Source: Spirochaetota bacterium (lineage in GTDB: Bacteria; Spirochaetota; Spirochaetia; Treponematales; Treponemataceae). From it: DNA of 64,000 nucleotides. Positions 7,071 to 15,455 of the stretch are shown one piece after another. The DNA lies in contig JAEWMY010000051.1 of assembly GCA_023393015.1 (NCBI GenBank), positions 1 to 64,000 of the forward strand. Direction: 5' to 3'. Within the stretch, counting starts at the first letter, position 1. Each line of letters opens with the position of its first letter. The translations under genes and the position numbers were made by a program. Below the pieces are notes generated by a model. That model made no database searches. It had not been told where the DNA came from and saw only the letters and a list, made by a program, of their open reading frames with translations.

Positions 7071-8743
7071 TGAAGACCGTGCCCGTCGAGCCTCGTCGGG
7101 ATGCGGCCGGGTCACGCCTCGGTACCTTTGGCGTCAACGTAGCCCTGCTTCTCCTCTCGGTGGCGTTTTTCGCGCTTCCGCAACCAAACCTGATCAGCAA
7201 TCACGGTTTTCCCTTCGTGGCCTACATCGCCTTCGTACCCCTTTTTTTGCTCGTTCGTCGGGTGTCCTTTCGGGCCTCATTTATCTGGGGCGCCGCGTAC
7301 GGGACCCTGTCCTACTGCGTGTTTACCTACTGGCTCGCGGTCTTTCATCCGCTAGCGATGTACGTCATCGCCGCACTCTATTTCTGTTGGCTTCTCGTCA
7401 CCGTTCCCGCCCTCAAGCTCGTCGATACGGCCTTTCCGAAACACGGTTTTATCCCGCAATGGATTATTTGGGTCGGATACGAATTCCTGAAAACCCGCGG
7501 GTTTAACGGGTATTCCTACGGCGTTATCGGGTACTCTCAATGGACTTGGACGACGGTACTTCAAATAGCTTCGGTGTTCGGGGTGTGGGGCGTTTCGGCC
7601 CTCGTGACCTTTCCGTCCGCCTGGATCGCGGCCGGGATAAAGGACCGTTGCGGCGGTCCCGTGCGGCTTTGGTTCGCCGATTTTCGGCGATTCGCGCGCT
7701 TAAATCGCGTTTCGGGGCTCGTTTGGTGTGCCGTCTTTGCGGGAACCCTCCTTTTCGGCGTCGTGTCCCGCGTGGACTCGTCATCGGAAGAAACCGTCCG
7801 ACTCGCGCTTATTCAGCCGAACAGCGATCCCTGGAAGGGCGGAATCAACGCCTATAAGCGGGATTTTCGGACGCTCTCCCGACTCAGCGACGAGGCCTTG
7901 GCCGCGAGACCCGGAATAGACTTGATCGTCTGGCCCGAGACCGCCTTTATTCCGCGGATAGATTGGCATTACCGGTACAGGGAGGAGCGGGAATCCTTCG
8001 ATCTCGTCTCGTCCCTGCTCGAGTATCTCGACGCGTCTCCCGTTCCGGTCGTCCTGGGAAACGACGACGCCGTTCTGGGGCCAACGGACGAGGGAACGAT
8101 CGACCGGATAGATTATAACGCCGTATTGCTGTTTACCCCCGGAAAGAACGTCATCCCTCCCGAACCCGAGCGATACCGCAAGATGCATCTCGTCCCCTTT
8201 ACCGAGCACTTTCCGTATAAGCGCCTTTTTCCCTGGGTGTATGACCTTCTCCTCGCGAATGACACCCATTTTTGGGAGAAGGGCGACAATCCGGTCGTTT
8301 TCGAGGCCGCGGGATTGCGTTTTTCCACGCCAATCTGCTTCGAGGACACCTTCGGGTACCTGTCGCGACGTTTCGTAAACGCGGGCGCGCGTGCCATCGT
8401 GAACCTGACGAACGACGCGTGGGCAAAGAGCGAACCGAGTCAATATCAGCATCTCAGCATGGCCGTGTTCCGCGCCGTCGAAAACCGGGTTCCCCTCGTG
8501 CGGGCGACCGCCTCGGGACAAACCGCGTACGTCGATCAAAACGGTGTCGTAGCCGCCATGGCTCCGTCCTTCACCGAATCCTGGCTCGTCGTGGACGTGC
8601 CGAAGATCGACGACCCGCCGATGACTCCCTATCGGTTTTGGGGTGACGTGTGGGGCATCGCCTTCGCCGCGGGCGCGGTTCTCTCCGCCCTTGCGGCGCT
8701 CGCGTCTATAACGGGAATGTTGACAAAACTTCGGAATATATAG
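7070..8743 (+). CDS. lnt: Apolipoprotein N-acyltransferase
   Basis: This 557-residue inner-membrane enzyme adds the third acyl chain to the N-terminal cysteine of lipoproteins. About the first 240 residues are hydrophobic membrane segments. A nitrilase-like periplasmic domain follows, with a recognisable triad: Glu290 in WPETAF, Lys371 in YRKMHLVPF and Cys423 in ICFEDTFGY. A last membrane helix is near the C-terminus. The ATG at 7070 overlaps the HU stop codon; an in-frame ATG at 7028 inside the HU gene is less likely. Several lipoprotein genes in this window would supply its substrates. Confidence 0.9.
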   Translation: MKTVPVEPRRDAAGSRLGTFGVNVALLLLSVAFFALPQPNLISNHGFPFVAYIAFVPLFLLVRRVSFRASFIWGAAYGTLSYCVFTYWLAVFHPLAMYVIAALYFCWLLVTVPALKLVDTAFPKHGFIPQWIIWVGYEFLKTRGFNGYSYGVIGYSQWTWTTVLQIASVFGVWGVSALVTFPSAWIAAGIKDRCGGPVRLWFADFRRFARLNRVSGLVWCAVFAGTLLFGVVSRVDSSSEETVRLALIQPNSDPWKGGINAYKRDFRTLSRLSDEALAARPGIDLIVWPETAFIPRIDWHYRYREERESFDLVSSLLEYLDASPVPVVLGNDDAVLGPTDEGTIDRIDYNAVLLFTPGKNVIPPEPERYRKMHLVPFTEHFPYKRLFPWVYDLLLANDTHFWEKGDNPVVFEAAGLRFSTPICFEDTFGYLSRRFVNAGARAIVNLTNDAWAKSEPSQYQHLSMAVFRAVENRVPLVRATASGQTAYVDQNGVVAAMAPSFTESWLVVDVPKIDDPPMTPYRFWGDVWGIAFAAGAVLSALAALASITGMLTKLRNI

Positions 8744-8749
8744 GACAAT
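8720..8749 (+). promoter_or_regulatory. Promoter of the response regulator cluster
   Basis: TTGACA at 8720-8725, an 18-bp spacer and GACAAT at 8744-8749, straddling the end of lnt. Confidence 0.55.
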
Positions 8750-8779
8750 TAGGAAAAGCGTTTCAGTGAAGGTTGGTCC

Positions 8780-9454
8780 ATGGAAACACGGAAAAGAATT
8801 CTGATAGTCGACGATGAGCAGATTAACGTGGAGTTTTTTGACTTGATGCTGTCAAAACTCGGATTCATCGTGGAAAAAGCGGCAAACGGACGAGACGCGC
8901 TGGAAAAGGTACGGGATTTCGACCCCGACCTTGTCATGCTCGACAATATCATGCCGAAGATGTCAGGCTGGGAAGTTACCAGAATATTGAAAAACGACCC
9001 TGAGTACGTCGAATGGCGGGACGTACCGATCGTCATGTTCTCCGCGATGGACGACGTAAAGGATAAAATCGAGGGATTCGAGCTTGGCGTCGACGACTAT
9101 ATCACCAAGCCCTTCAATTTTTCCGAGGTCTTGGCCCGTATTCGCTCGGTTCTCAGAAACCACGAATTGATCGATCAACTCAAAAAACGCGAATCGAGGA
9201 TTGCCCTGCAGGAGCAGCTGAACGAACGCCTCTTGACGTTCGTAGAGCTCGTTTCGGAAAAATTCATTTCCCTGTGCGAATCATCGGCGGGCAATCCCGG
9301 CGAACTGCTCGAGGGCGTTCAGTCTTGCCAGCTCGAATACGGGCGCCTTCGCCAAAAGATCGACGAGTTGCAGGAAGAGGCCCTGAAGCTCAAGAGCAGG
9401 GAAATCGCGGTTACCTCGCTCGAAAACGAATTGCGAAAGGCGTACAGCGAATAA
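8780..9454 (+). CDS. Response regulator with a coiled-coil output region
   Basis: This 224-residue protein starts with a full receiver domain (residues 5-125). The acidic pair is in ILIVDDEQ, the phospho-acceptor Asp in LVMLDNIMP, the Thr/Ser position in VMFSA and the conserved Lys in DDYITKPF. The rest (about 135-224) is predicted helical coiled coil rich in Glu, Gln and Leu, with no DNA-binding or enzymatic domain. It probably works by protein contact. The next three genes follow at 2-9 nt spacing, so a link to the TPR protein and the bactofilin is plausible. No partner histidine kinase is in the window. Confidence 0.85.
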   Translation: METRKRILIVDDEQINVEFFDLMLSKLGFIVEKAANGRDALEKVRDFDPDLVMLDNIMPKMSGWEVTRILKNDPEYVEWRDVPIVMFSAMDDVKDKIEGFELGVDDYITKPFNFSEVLARIRSVLRNHELIDQLKKRESRIALQEQLNERLLTFVELVSEKFISLCESSAGNPGELLEGVQSCQLEYGRLRQKIDELQEEALKLKSREIAVTSLENELRKAYSE

Positions 9455-9456
9455 CC

Positions 9457-9678
9457 ATGATAACCGACTCAAAACGAAAGGCCCTCGAGGCCTTCGCGGA
9501 AGGACGAAAGCTCTACAAGCTCATGCGCTTCGATGAGGCTACAAAGGCGTTTGCCCGTGCCCTCGAGGCGGATCCGTCCGACAATCCTTCGAAGGTGTAT
9601 CTTGAGCGGTGCGAATACTGCCTGAAAAACCCGCCTTCCGAGGACTGGGACGGCGTATTTACCATGACGTCAAAATAA
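9457..9678 (+). CDS. Short TPR-like protein
   Basis: This 73-residue protein begins 2 nt after the response regulator stop. It contains one TPR-like helical pair (AFAEGRKLYKLMRFDEATKAFARALEADP) and ends with RCEYCLKNPPSEDWDGVFTM. That ending closely resembles the C-terminal TPR tail often found after class III adenylate cyclase domains in spirochaetes, here without the cyclase. It may be an adaptor or a remnant that kept its reading frame. The short reading frame has normal codon use for the region. Confidence 0.6.
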   Translation: MITDSKRKALEAFAEGRKLYKLMRFDEATKAFARALEADPSDNPSKVYLERCEYCLKNPPSEDWDGVFTMTSK

Positions 9679-9687
9679 GGATTATCC

Positions 9688-10107
9688 ATGCCGCGTTATA
9701 CCGAGAAGGAAAAAGAGACCGAGGTTACCGTCTTCGGCGAGAAAACCCGGTTCAAGGGCACGCTCAAATTTACGGAAGAACTCCACATAGCGGGTTCGTT
9801 CGAGGGATCAATCGACGCTCAGGGATCGCTTCTCATACGAAAGGGAGCCGTAGTCGCGACGGATTACGTACGCGCCGCCTCCATTATCGTGGAGGGTTCC
9901 GTCAAGGGCGACCTGACCGCGGGCGACCGGATCGAGATGAAAACGGGGAGCTCCGTCAGGGGCAACGTTTCTTCGTCACGGTTGCGTATCGCCGACGGCG
10001 TCGCCTTCGAGGGATCGGTGGAAATGATTCGACCGGTCGGCGACGTGGATCTTTTTTCCAGCAGGACCGACGCCCTGAAGGCGAGTCTTCGACGGGAACC
10101 GAACTGA
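9688..10107 (+). CDS. Bactofilin (polymer-forming cytoskeletal protein)
   Basis: This 139-residue protein has the bactofilin core: a right-handed beta-helix built from short repeats (FKGTLKFTEELHIAGSFEG, AQGSLLIRKGAVV, IIVEGSVKGDLTAG, SVRGNVSSSRLRIADG). Flexible charged tails flank it. Bactofilins polymerise without nucleotide and organise cell shape or cell-wall enzymes; in spirochaetes they may affect helical shape. AAGGA precedes the ATG. It sits between the TPR gene and pncC with very short gaps. Confidence 0.88.
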   Translation: MPRYTEKEKETEVTVFGEKTRFKGTLKFTEELHIAGSFEGSIDAQGSLLIRKGAVVATDYVRAASIIVEGSVKGDLTAGDRIEMKTGSSVRGNVSSSRLRIADGVAFEGSVEMIRPVGDVDLFSSRTDALKASLRREPN

Positions 10108-10110
10108 CGG

Positions 10111-10653
10111 ATGTTCCGTATCGGAGACGCGCTTCCGTTTTTCTCGCGATACTCCGCGGCGAACGAGGTTGTCGGACTTGCCCGGAAGACGGCCTCGACG
10201 ATCGTTACGGCGGAATCGCTCACCGGCGGGATGATTGGCGCGGCCCTTACCTCAATCCCCGGTTCGTCCCGGTCGTATTGGGGCGGATTCACGGTGTACA
10301 GCCCCGACGCGAAAACGCGCTTGTTGGGCGTTTCCTCGCGAATACTGCAAGAGTACGGGACGGTGAGCAGGGAAACCGCCGAGGCGATGGCGCGTGGCGC
10401 CCTTGACGTTTCCGGAGCGGATATCGCCGTTGCCGTTACTGGCGTCGCGGGACCCGGCGGCGGAACCGACGGGATTCCGGTGGGTACCGTATGGATAGCG
10501 CTCGCGCGGAAGGCGTCTCCGGGACGCGACGGCGTCGCGCGCGCGCCGGAGGTATCGGCGGAACGATGCCTTTTTGCGGGGTCAAGGCGGCGTGTTCGCG
10601 CGGCAACCGCCTTGCGCGCGCTCAGGCTGCTCGCGGCACAGCTTGACAGGTAA
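10111..10653 (+). CDS. pncC: Nicotinamide-nucleotide amidase (CinA C-terminal family)
   Basis: This 180-residue stand-alone CinA_C domain deamidates NMN to nicotinate mononucleotide in the pyridine nucleotide salvage cycle. Family motifs are visible: TAESLTGGMIGA, IPGSSRSYWGGFTVYS, GTVSRETAEAMA and VTGVAGPGGGTDGIPVGTVWIA. The N-terminal MoCF-like domain of full CinA is absent, as in E. coli PncC. It starts 3 nt after the bactofilin gene and probably shares its transcript. Its last codons overlap the rho promoter. Confidence 0.88.
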   Translation: MFRIGDALPFFSRYSAANEVVGLARKTASTIVTAESLTGGMIGAALTSIPGSSRSYWGGFTVYSPDAKTRLLGVSSRILQEYGTVSRETAEAMARGALDVSGADIAVAVTGVAGPGGGTDGIPVGTVWIALARKASPGRDGVARAPEVSAERCLFAGSRRRVRAATALRALRLLAAQLDR

Positions 10654-10671
10654 AACGCGCTTTACTATACT
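10643..10671 (+). promoter_or_regulatory. rho promoter
   Basis: TTGACA at 10643-10648, a 17-bp spacer and TATACT at 10666-10671. The leader to the rho ATG is about 80 nt. rho is autoregulated in several bacteria, but no specific attenuator could be drawn here. Confidence 0.75.
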
Positions 10672-10760
10672 GATTTCATAGTCCTGTCTTTTTTGGGAAA
10701 ATCCGACAAACAGCATGTCTTGTAAGATACGCCCTTATACATTTTTCACGGAGTAATCCA

Positions 10761-12455
10761 ATGGCAGCAATCAGAAGACGCCGAACCGCCGACAGCGCGG
10801 ACGATGCGGCGCAACAAAATCCCGACCAAGGCAGCTTGGATCTCGTGGCGGTCGACCAGTCCGCCCCAGAAGCGGAGCCGGGCCGTCAGGGAGGGTCGGA
10901 AACCGCCGTGGCGGAATCGTCCGAAAAACGCGTGGTCGTCAGGCCGCGGGTCAAGCGGAAAGGCGGGTCGTTCGACGGCGCCGCTCCGGGACGGGACGGA
11001 GGCCATCGCGACCACCGCGAGAGTCGCGATAACCGGGACGGCCGCGATAACCGGGACAACAGGCGGTATCGGGACAACGGGCATGACTCGCGGGATTTCC
11101 GCGACGAGCTCAGTCCGCAATACCAGGCGAATCAGGCGGCGCAAGACGCCGAAGCCCAAAAAGACAACGAAAACAAGCCGAAACTGACCATCAACGAATT
11201 GACCCGGATGGGGATGCATCCCCTCCGCGAACTCGCGACCCAATACGGGGTTCCCCACGAAGACATGGTCGCGATGAAAAAACAGGAAATCATCTTCCAG
11301 ATACTGAAGGCGCATACGGAGCACGGCGGGATAATCTTCGCCTCGGGCTCACTTGAAATCCTTCCGGACGGATACGGATTCCTGCGTTCCCCCCAGAACA
11401 GCTACCTTCCCGGTTCCGACGACATCTACATTTCGCCGAGCCAGATCAGGCTCTTCAACCTCAAGACCGGCGATACGGTGTACGGTCAGGTGAGATCCCC
11501 CAAGGAAGGCGAGCGGTTCTTCGCCCTCCTACGCGTCGAGACGGTCAACTTCGACGAGGTTTCCTCCGCCCAGAGTCGCATCCCCTTCGACAACCTCACT
11601 CCCCTGTATCCCGACGAAAAGCTCAATCTCGAGATGCAAAACGGCGAGATATCCACCAGGATCATGAACCTGTTTTGCCCGATCGGGAAGGGACAACGCG
11701 CGCTTATCGTCGCCCCTCCCCGAACCGGAAAGACCATCCTCATGCAGCGGATCGCTAACGCGATTACCGAAAACCATCCAGAGGTATACCTCATCGTGCT
11801 TCTCATCGACGAGCGGCCGGAGGAAGTTACCGACATGGAGCGCACCGTCAAGGCCGAGGTAATATCCTCGACCTTCGACGAGCAGGCGACACGCCACGTA
11901 CAGGTAGCCGAGATGGTCCTCGAGAAGGCGAGGCGTCTCGTCGAGCACAAGCGCGACGTCGTTATCCTCCTTGATTCCATTACCCGACTCGCGCGCGCCT
12001 ATAACCAGACGGTTCCGACCTCCGGAAAGGTGCTGTCGGGAGGCGTCGATTCCAACGCCCTGCATAAACCCAAGCGCTTTTTCGGAGCGGCCCGAAACGT
12101 CGAGGAAGGCGGAAGCCTTACCATCATCGCCACCGCCCTTATCGAGACCGGAAGCCGGATGGACGAGGTCATTTTCGAGGAATTCAAGGGTACGGGTAAC
12201 ATGGAAATCAACCTGGACCGCAAGCTCTCTGATCGCCGCCTCTTTCCCGCCGTCAGCATCAAGAAGTCCGGCACCCGCAAGGAGGAACTCCTCCTTACCG
12301 AGGAGGAAATGCAGAAGATTTGGGTGCTCAGAAAGGTACTGAATCCCATGGATGATACCGAGATTATGGAACTCCTTATTGACAGGATGAAGAAATCCAA
12401 GAATAATGAGGCGTTCCTGAGGTCCATGAATACCGGCTCAGCCGCCATGGATTGA
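10761..12455 (+). CDS. rho: Transcription termination factor Rho with a long charged N-terminal extension
   Basis: The C-terminal part is classic Rho: an RNA-binding cold-shock-like domain (EILPDGYGFLRSP), the Walker A motif APPRTGKT near residue 320, the LLIDERPEEVTDM stretch and the secondary RNA-binding loops (SGGVDSNALHKPKRFFGAAR). The protein is 564 residues, against about 420 in E. coli. The extra length is a disordered N-terminal segment of about 150 residues, rich in Arg, Asp and Asn, with repeated RDN/RDG units between residues 75 and 115. Such insertions occur in Rho from other phyla and can bind RNA or form condensates; that role is inferred here. CACGGAG precedes the ATG. Confidence 0.95.
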   Translation: MAAIRRRRTADSADDAAQQNPDQGSLDLVAVDQSAPEAEPGRQGGSETAVAESSEKRVVVRPRVKRKGGSFDGAAPGRDGGHRDHRESRDNRDGRDNRDNRRYRDNGHDSRDFRDELSPQYQANQAAQDAEAQKDNENKPKLTINELTRMGMHPLRELATQYGVPHEDMVAMKKQEIIFQILKAHTEHGGIIFASGSLEILPDGYGFLRSPQNSYLPGSDDIYISPSQIRLFNLKTGDTVYGQVRSPKEGERFFALLRVETVNFDEVSSAQSRIPFDNLTPLYPDEKLNLEMQNGEISTRIMNLFCPIGKGQRALIVAPPRTGKTILMQRIANAITENHPEVYLIVLLIDERPEEVTDMERTVKAEVISSTFDEQATRHVQVAEMVLEKARRLVEHKRDVVILLDSITRLARAYNQTVPTSGKVLSGGVDSNALHKPKRFFGAARNVEEGGSLTIIATALIETGSRMDEVIFEEFKGTGNMEINLDRKLSDRRLFPAVSIKKSGTRKEELLLTEEEMQKIWVLRKVLNPMDDTEIMELLIDRMKKSKNNEAFLRSMNTGSAAMD

Positions 12456-12615
12456 GGAACTGGTTTCTAAAGAAACCGGCGAGACGCCTTTCTGGCCGCC
12501 TCGTTGCTGCGTCGGAACGAACCGCCTGTGTGGCGCAGGGAGCCTTTGGCCCCTTCCGGCGAGCTTTCGCCCCGTGCGAAGGCGCGTTTATTAGAAACAT
12601 GTTTTGGAGGCTACC
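12456..12615 (+). other. rho-rpmE intergenic region with small hairpins
   Basis: A 160-bp gap. It holds a 6-bp-arm hairpin GGTTTC-TAAA-GAAACC at 12462-12477 and GGCGA-GCTT-TCGCC near 12558-12571. Neither has a T run, so no clear terminator separates rho from rpmE. No reading frame is supported. Confidence 0.4.
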
Positions 12616-12822
12616 ATGAAAGAGGGAATCCATCCCGCGTACAACGAAACGAAGATCAAGTGCGCGTGCGGAAACGTCATCGAAACCAGGTCCACGGTGA
12701 AGGATATCAGCGTAGAAATCTGTTCCGCCTGCCATCCGTTCTTTACCGGCAAGCAGAAGCTCGTCGATACCGCCGGTCGAATCGACCGCTTCAAGAAGCG
12801 CTACAACATCAAGGAAAGCTGA
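12616..12822 (+). CDS. rpmE: 50S ribosomal protein L31
   Basis: This 68-residue protein is zinc-containing (C+) L31, with Cys16, Cys18, Cys36 and Cys39 in the patterns KCACGN and CSACHPF and the conserved FFTGKQKLVDTAGRIDRF segment. It sits at the subunit bridge of the ribosome. The ATG at 12616 follows TTGGAGG, which favours it over the in-frame ATG at 12604. The gene follows rho, a frequent arrangement in bacteria. Confidence 0.93.
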   Translation: MKEGIHPAYNETKIKCACGNVIETRSTVKDISVEICSACHPFFTGKQKLVDTAGRIDRFKKRYNIKES

Positions 12823-12842
12823 GTTCGCATATCGGATACAGG

Positions 12843-12876
12843 AAAAAAAACCGCCGTTCGGCGGTTTTTTTTTTTG
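12843..12876 (+). terminator. rpmE terminator
   Basis: Arms AACCGCC and GGCGGTT around GTTC, with an A run before and a T run after; it could work in both directions. Confidence 0.9.
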
Positions 12877-12920
12877 CCTTGGGGCCCGTACCCCCGCGTC
12901 GGCCAAACCGTTTCTTTACG

Positions 12921-12948
12921 TTGCAATCCCGCGACGGTGTGCTACAAT
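12921..12948 (+). promoter_or_regulatory. Promoter of the radical SAM / lipase / cyclase cluster
   Basis: TTGCAA at 12921-12926, a 16-bp spacer and TACAAT at 12943-12948, about 30 bp before the first gene. Confidence 0.6.
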
Positions 12949-12979
12949 AATCGTGTAAATAAAAAACGGAGGCCTGTAA

Positions 12980-14239
12980 ATGGTAGGTGAGCAACTCTAC
13001 GGCTTTAAAAAAATCGGCGCCATGCTCGAGATGATGAAAAGCCCGGTCATGAAGTCCCTGACGCCCCGTCAGCTCATGGCCATGAATTTCGTCGCGAAAA
13101 ACAGCAAATTGACCAGAGTCGGAGACCGGACGTACATGAATACCTTTACGCCCTACTTTCCGTCAACGGCGTACGAACGCTACGTTTCCGGCATCCTCAA
13201 GACGGTGGAAGGAAAACCGACACCCGTCATGATGAACTTCGCGGTAACCGCGAACTGTATCTGCAACTGCTGGCACTGCTCGTTTTCGGACAGGACGAAG
13301 AAGAACCAGCTATCGGTCGCTGAATTGCGGGACGCGATAGGGCAGGTTCAGGACCTCGGTACGAGCATGATCGGATTCACCGGGGGGGAACCGCTCCTGC
13401 GCGACGATATGGAAGATATCCTGTCGATTGTCGGCGATCGGTCCATGTCGCTCATGTTCTCAACCGGTTGGGGCCTTACCCGGGAGCGGGTACGCGCGCT
13501 CAAGTCCGCGGGTTTGGGCATTCCCGTCGTAAGCCTGGACCATTACGATCCCGCCAAACACGACAAACGACGGGGAAAAGAGGGCATGCACGCCATAGCG
13601 ATCAAGGCGATCGAGATGTATCAGGCAGAGGGGATGTATGTCGCCGTTTCCTTCGTACCCGACCACGAACTCATCTCGAACGGCGATGAACTCTACAAGA
13701 CGCTCGATTTTTTCAAGTCTCTCGGCGTGAACGACATGCGCCTGACCTCGCCGATCCTTTCGGGGCACCTTACCGACAGGCCCGAGGAAAAGCTCACGAA
13801 AGAAGACGTCGCGCGCGTGGAGGAAGTCCAGAAATTCCTCGTACGGAACAAGGGATATCCAGCGTGCTTCGCGTATGACGTTTTCGAGGGCGAAAAATTC
13901 TACGGTTGCGGCGCCGGCTTCCACTTCATCTTCGTGGATTCCTCGGGCAATTGCTGTCCCTGCGATTTTTGCTCGATCACGCTCGGTAACATGCGAGAGC
14001 GGCCGATCAGCGAGATATGGGGCGAGTATACTAAGATATTCCGGGCCCCGGGTTGCTCGTGCTACGCCAACGCGATCAGCAACTCGATCGCCGAGCTCAA
14101 CTCGACCGTCCGACCGCTTACCGTGCAGCAATCCCGGGAGATAATCGCGAAATGTCCGTCGTTCACCCCCGGTCACGTTCCGAGATTCTATCGGAAGATG
14201 GGATTCAAGTGGAGCCCGGACCTGTTGCGCCATGAGTGA
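12980..14239 (+). CDS. Radical SAM protein with a SPASM-like C-terminus
   Basis: This protein has 419 residues. Cys93, Cys97 and Cys100 (in CICNCWHC) form the CxxxCxxC site for the radical SAM 4Fe-4S cluster, and GFTGGEPLLRDD is the SAM-contacting GGE motif. The C-terminal third has a second group of cysteines (YGCGAGF, GNCCPCDFCS, GCSCYAN), as expected for SPASM/Twitch auxiliary clusters. Such enzymes modify peptides or small molecules; the substrate is unknown. GGAGG precedes the ATG. The end overlaps the lipase start by 8 nt, so the two are translationally coupled and may act in one pathway. Confidence 0.8.
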   Translation: MVGEQLYGFKKIGAMLEMMKSPVMKSLTPRQLMAMNFVAKNSKLTRVGDRTYMNTFTPYFPSTAYERYVSGILKTVEGKPTPVMMNFAVTANCICNCWHCSFSDRTKKNQLSVAELRDAIGQVQDLGTSMIGFTGGEPLLRDDMEDILSIVGDRSMSLMFSTGWGLTRERVRALKSAGLGIPVVSLDHYDPAKHDKRRGKEGMHAIAIKAIEMYQAEGMYVAVSFVPDHELISNGDELYKTLDFFKSLGVNDMRLTSPILSGHLTDRPEEKLTKEDVARVEEVQKFLVRNKGYPACFAYDVFEGEKFYGCGAGFHFIFVDSSGNCCPCDFCSITLGNMRERPISEIWGEYTKIFRAPGCSCYANAISNSIAELNSTVRPLTVQQSREIIAKCPSFTPGHVPRFYRKMGFKWSPDLLRHE

Positions 14240-15455
14240 GGAATCGTCCCCGATCGTATTCTGTCACGGACTCTTCGGTTGGGGCGAGCGGCAACTCGGC
14301 GGGTATCCCTATTTCGTCTGCGCCCGACGGCTCGAGCGCAAGGAGCCCGGCAAGTATCCGCCGTTTCTCTTTCCCTCGACCGGGCCGATCTCTTCGGTGC
14401 ACGATCAGGCGTGCGAGCTTTTTTACCAGCTGAAGGGCGGGCGCGTGAACTATGGCAGGGAACACAGCGAGCGTTTCGCTCACGCGAGATACTCCCGGGA
14501 TTATTCGGGACAGGGCATGTATCCGCGCTGGGACGCGGAGCGTCCCCTTGATTTCGTCGCGCATTCGATGGGCGCACCCGTCGTGCGAAAGCTTCAGCAT
14601 CTCCTGGCGACGGGCTTTTTCTCGGCCGAAGACGGCGTCGACTACGGCACGTCATCGCGCTGGATTCGCTCGATAACCACGGTCTCGGGCGTGCACAACG
14701 GTTCGACCCTGACCTGGATACTCGGAGCGGACGAGGAGACGGGAATAGCGAGGAGCGACGCGACGGCCCTCAAAATATTCACGCGTCTCGTCACTCGGTA
14801 CGCCGCGCTCCAGCAAAGCTCCAAAAAACTGACCGAATGGTATGACCTGCATCTCGAACAGTGGGGTATCGAGCGAAGCGGGGACATATCGGATTCCCTG
14901 AAACGCCTCTTCGAGGATCCCGCGTTTTTCTCGTCGAAGGACTGGGCGCTTTACGACCTCACGCCGAACGCGCTCGAGGAGTTCAACGCGCAAACGCGGG
15001 AGTACGAGGGAACGTGGTATTTCAGTTACGTGACGAGATCGACCGTATCGCTCGTGCCCGGTTTCGACATTCCGATACCCTATTGGACGCACTTTTTCCT
15101 GATACCGTTCGCGTTCAAGATGGGATGCTTCAGGCCGAAAAGCGCGCGCTGGAAGCGGGTGACGGACCGGAGATGGCGGGCGAACGACGGGATGTGCCCC
15201 TCCTGGTCTCAGGACCGGCCGAAGCTCGGGCGCGGCGCGGAGGTATCCCCGGCGGCGAAAGGGCGTTCGAGGAGCGCAAGGTCTCCTGAAAGCCTCGCGG
15301 CCCTCGGGTCCGGCGCCTGGATCATGGTCCGCCGGTTCCGTAAGGTCGACCACGGGGAAGTCGCGATGATACCGCATATACTGCGTCTCGGATACGGAAC
15401 CCGCGCGTACAGAAAGATAGTCGAGACAATCATCGAAACAAGGAAAACGCGATGA
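14232..15455 (+). CDS. Alpha/beta hydrolase related to family I.5 / staphylococcal-type lipases
   Basis: The 407-residue chain starts with the oxyanion region IVFCHGLFGWGERQLGGYP, typical of Bacillus/Staphylococcus lipases. The catalytic triad can be placed at Ser112 in VAHSMGAP, Asp242 in YDLTPNAL and His374 in KVDHGEV. The NDGMCPSWSQ segment before the His matches the same family. No signal peptide is present, so it would act in the cytoplasm, unlike secreted lipases. It overlaps the radical SAM gene by 8 nt and the cyclase by 4 nt (ATGA). Substrate is unknown; a lipid ester is the family expectation. Confidence 0.75.
   Translation: MSEESSPIVFCHGLFGWGERQLGGYPYFVCARRLERKEPGKYPPFLFPSTGPISSVHDQACELFYQLKGGRVNYGREHSERFAHARYSRDYSGQGMYPRWDAERPLDFVAHSMGAPVVRKLQHLLATGFFSAEDGVDYGTSSRWIRSITTVSGVHNGSTLTWILGADEETGIARSDATALKIFTRLVTRYAALQQSSKKLTEWYDLHLEQWGIERSGDISDSLKRLFEDPAFFSSKDWALYDLTPNALEEFNAQTREYEGTWYFSYVTRSTVSLVPGFDIPIPYWTHFFLIPFAFKMGCFRPKSARWKRVTDRRWRANDGMCPSWSQDRPKLGRGAEVSPAAKGRSRSARSPESLAALGSGAWIMVRRFRKVDHGEVAMIPHILRLGYGTRAYRKIVETIIETRKTR

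Noticed and set aside
10672..10760. Riboswitch or attenuator in the rho leader
   Set aside because: The 80-nt leader shows no stable stem pair or known aptamer motif by eye.
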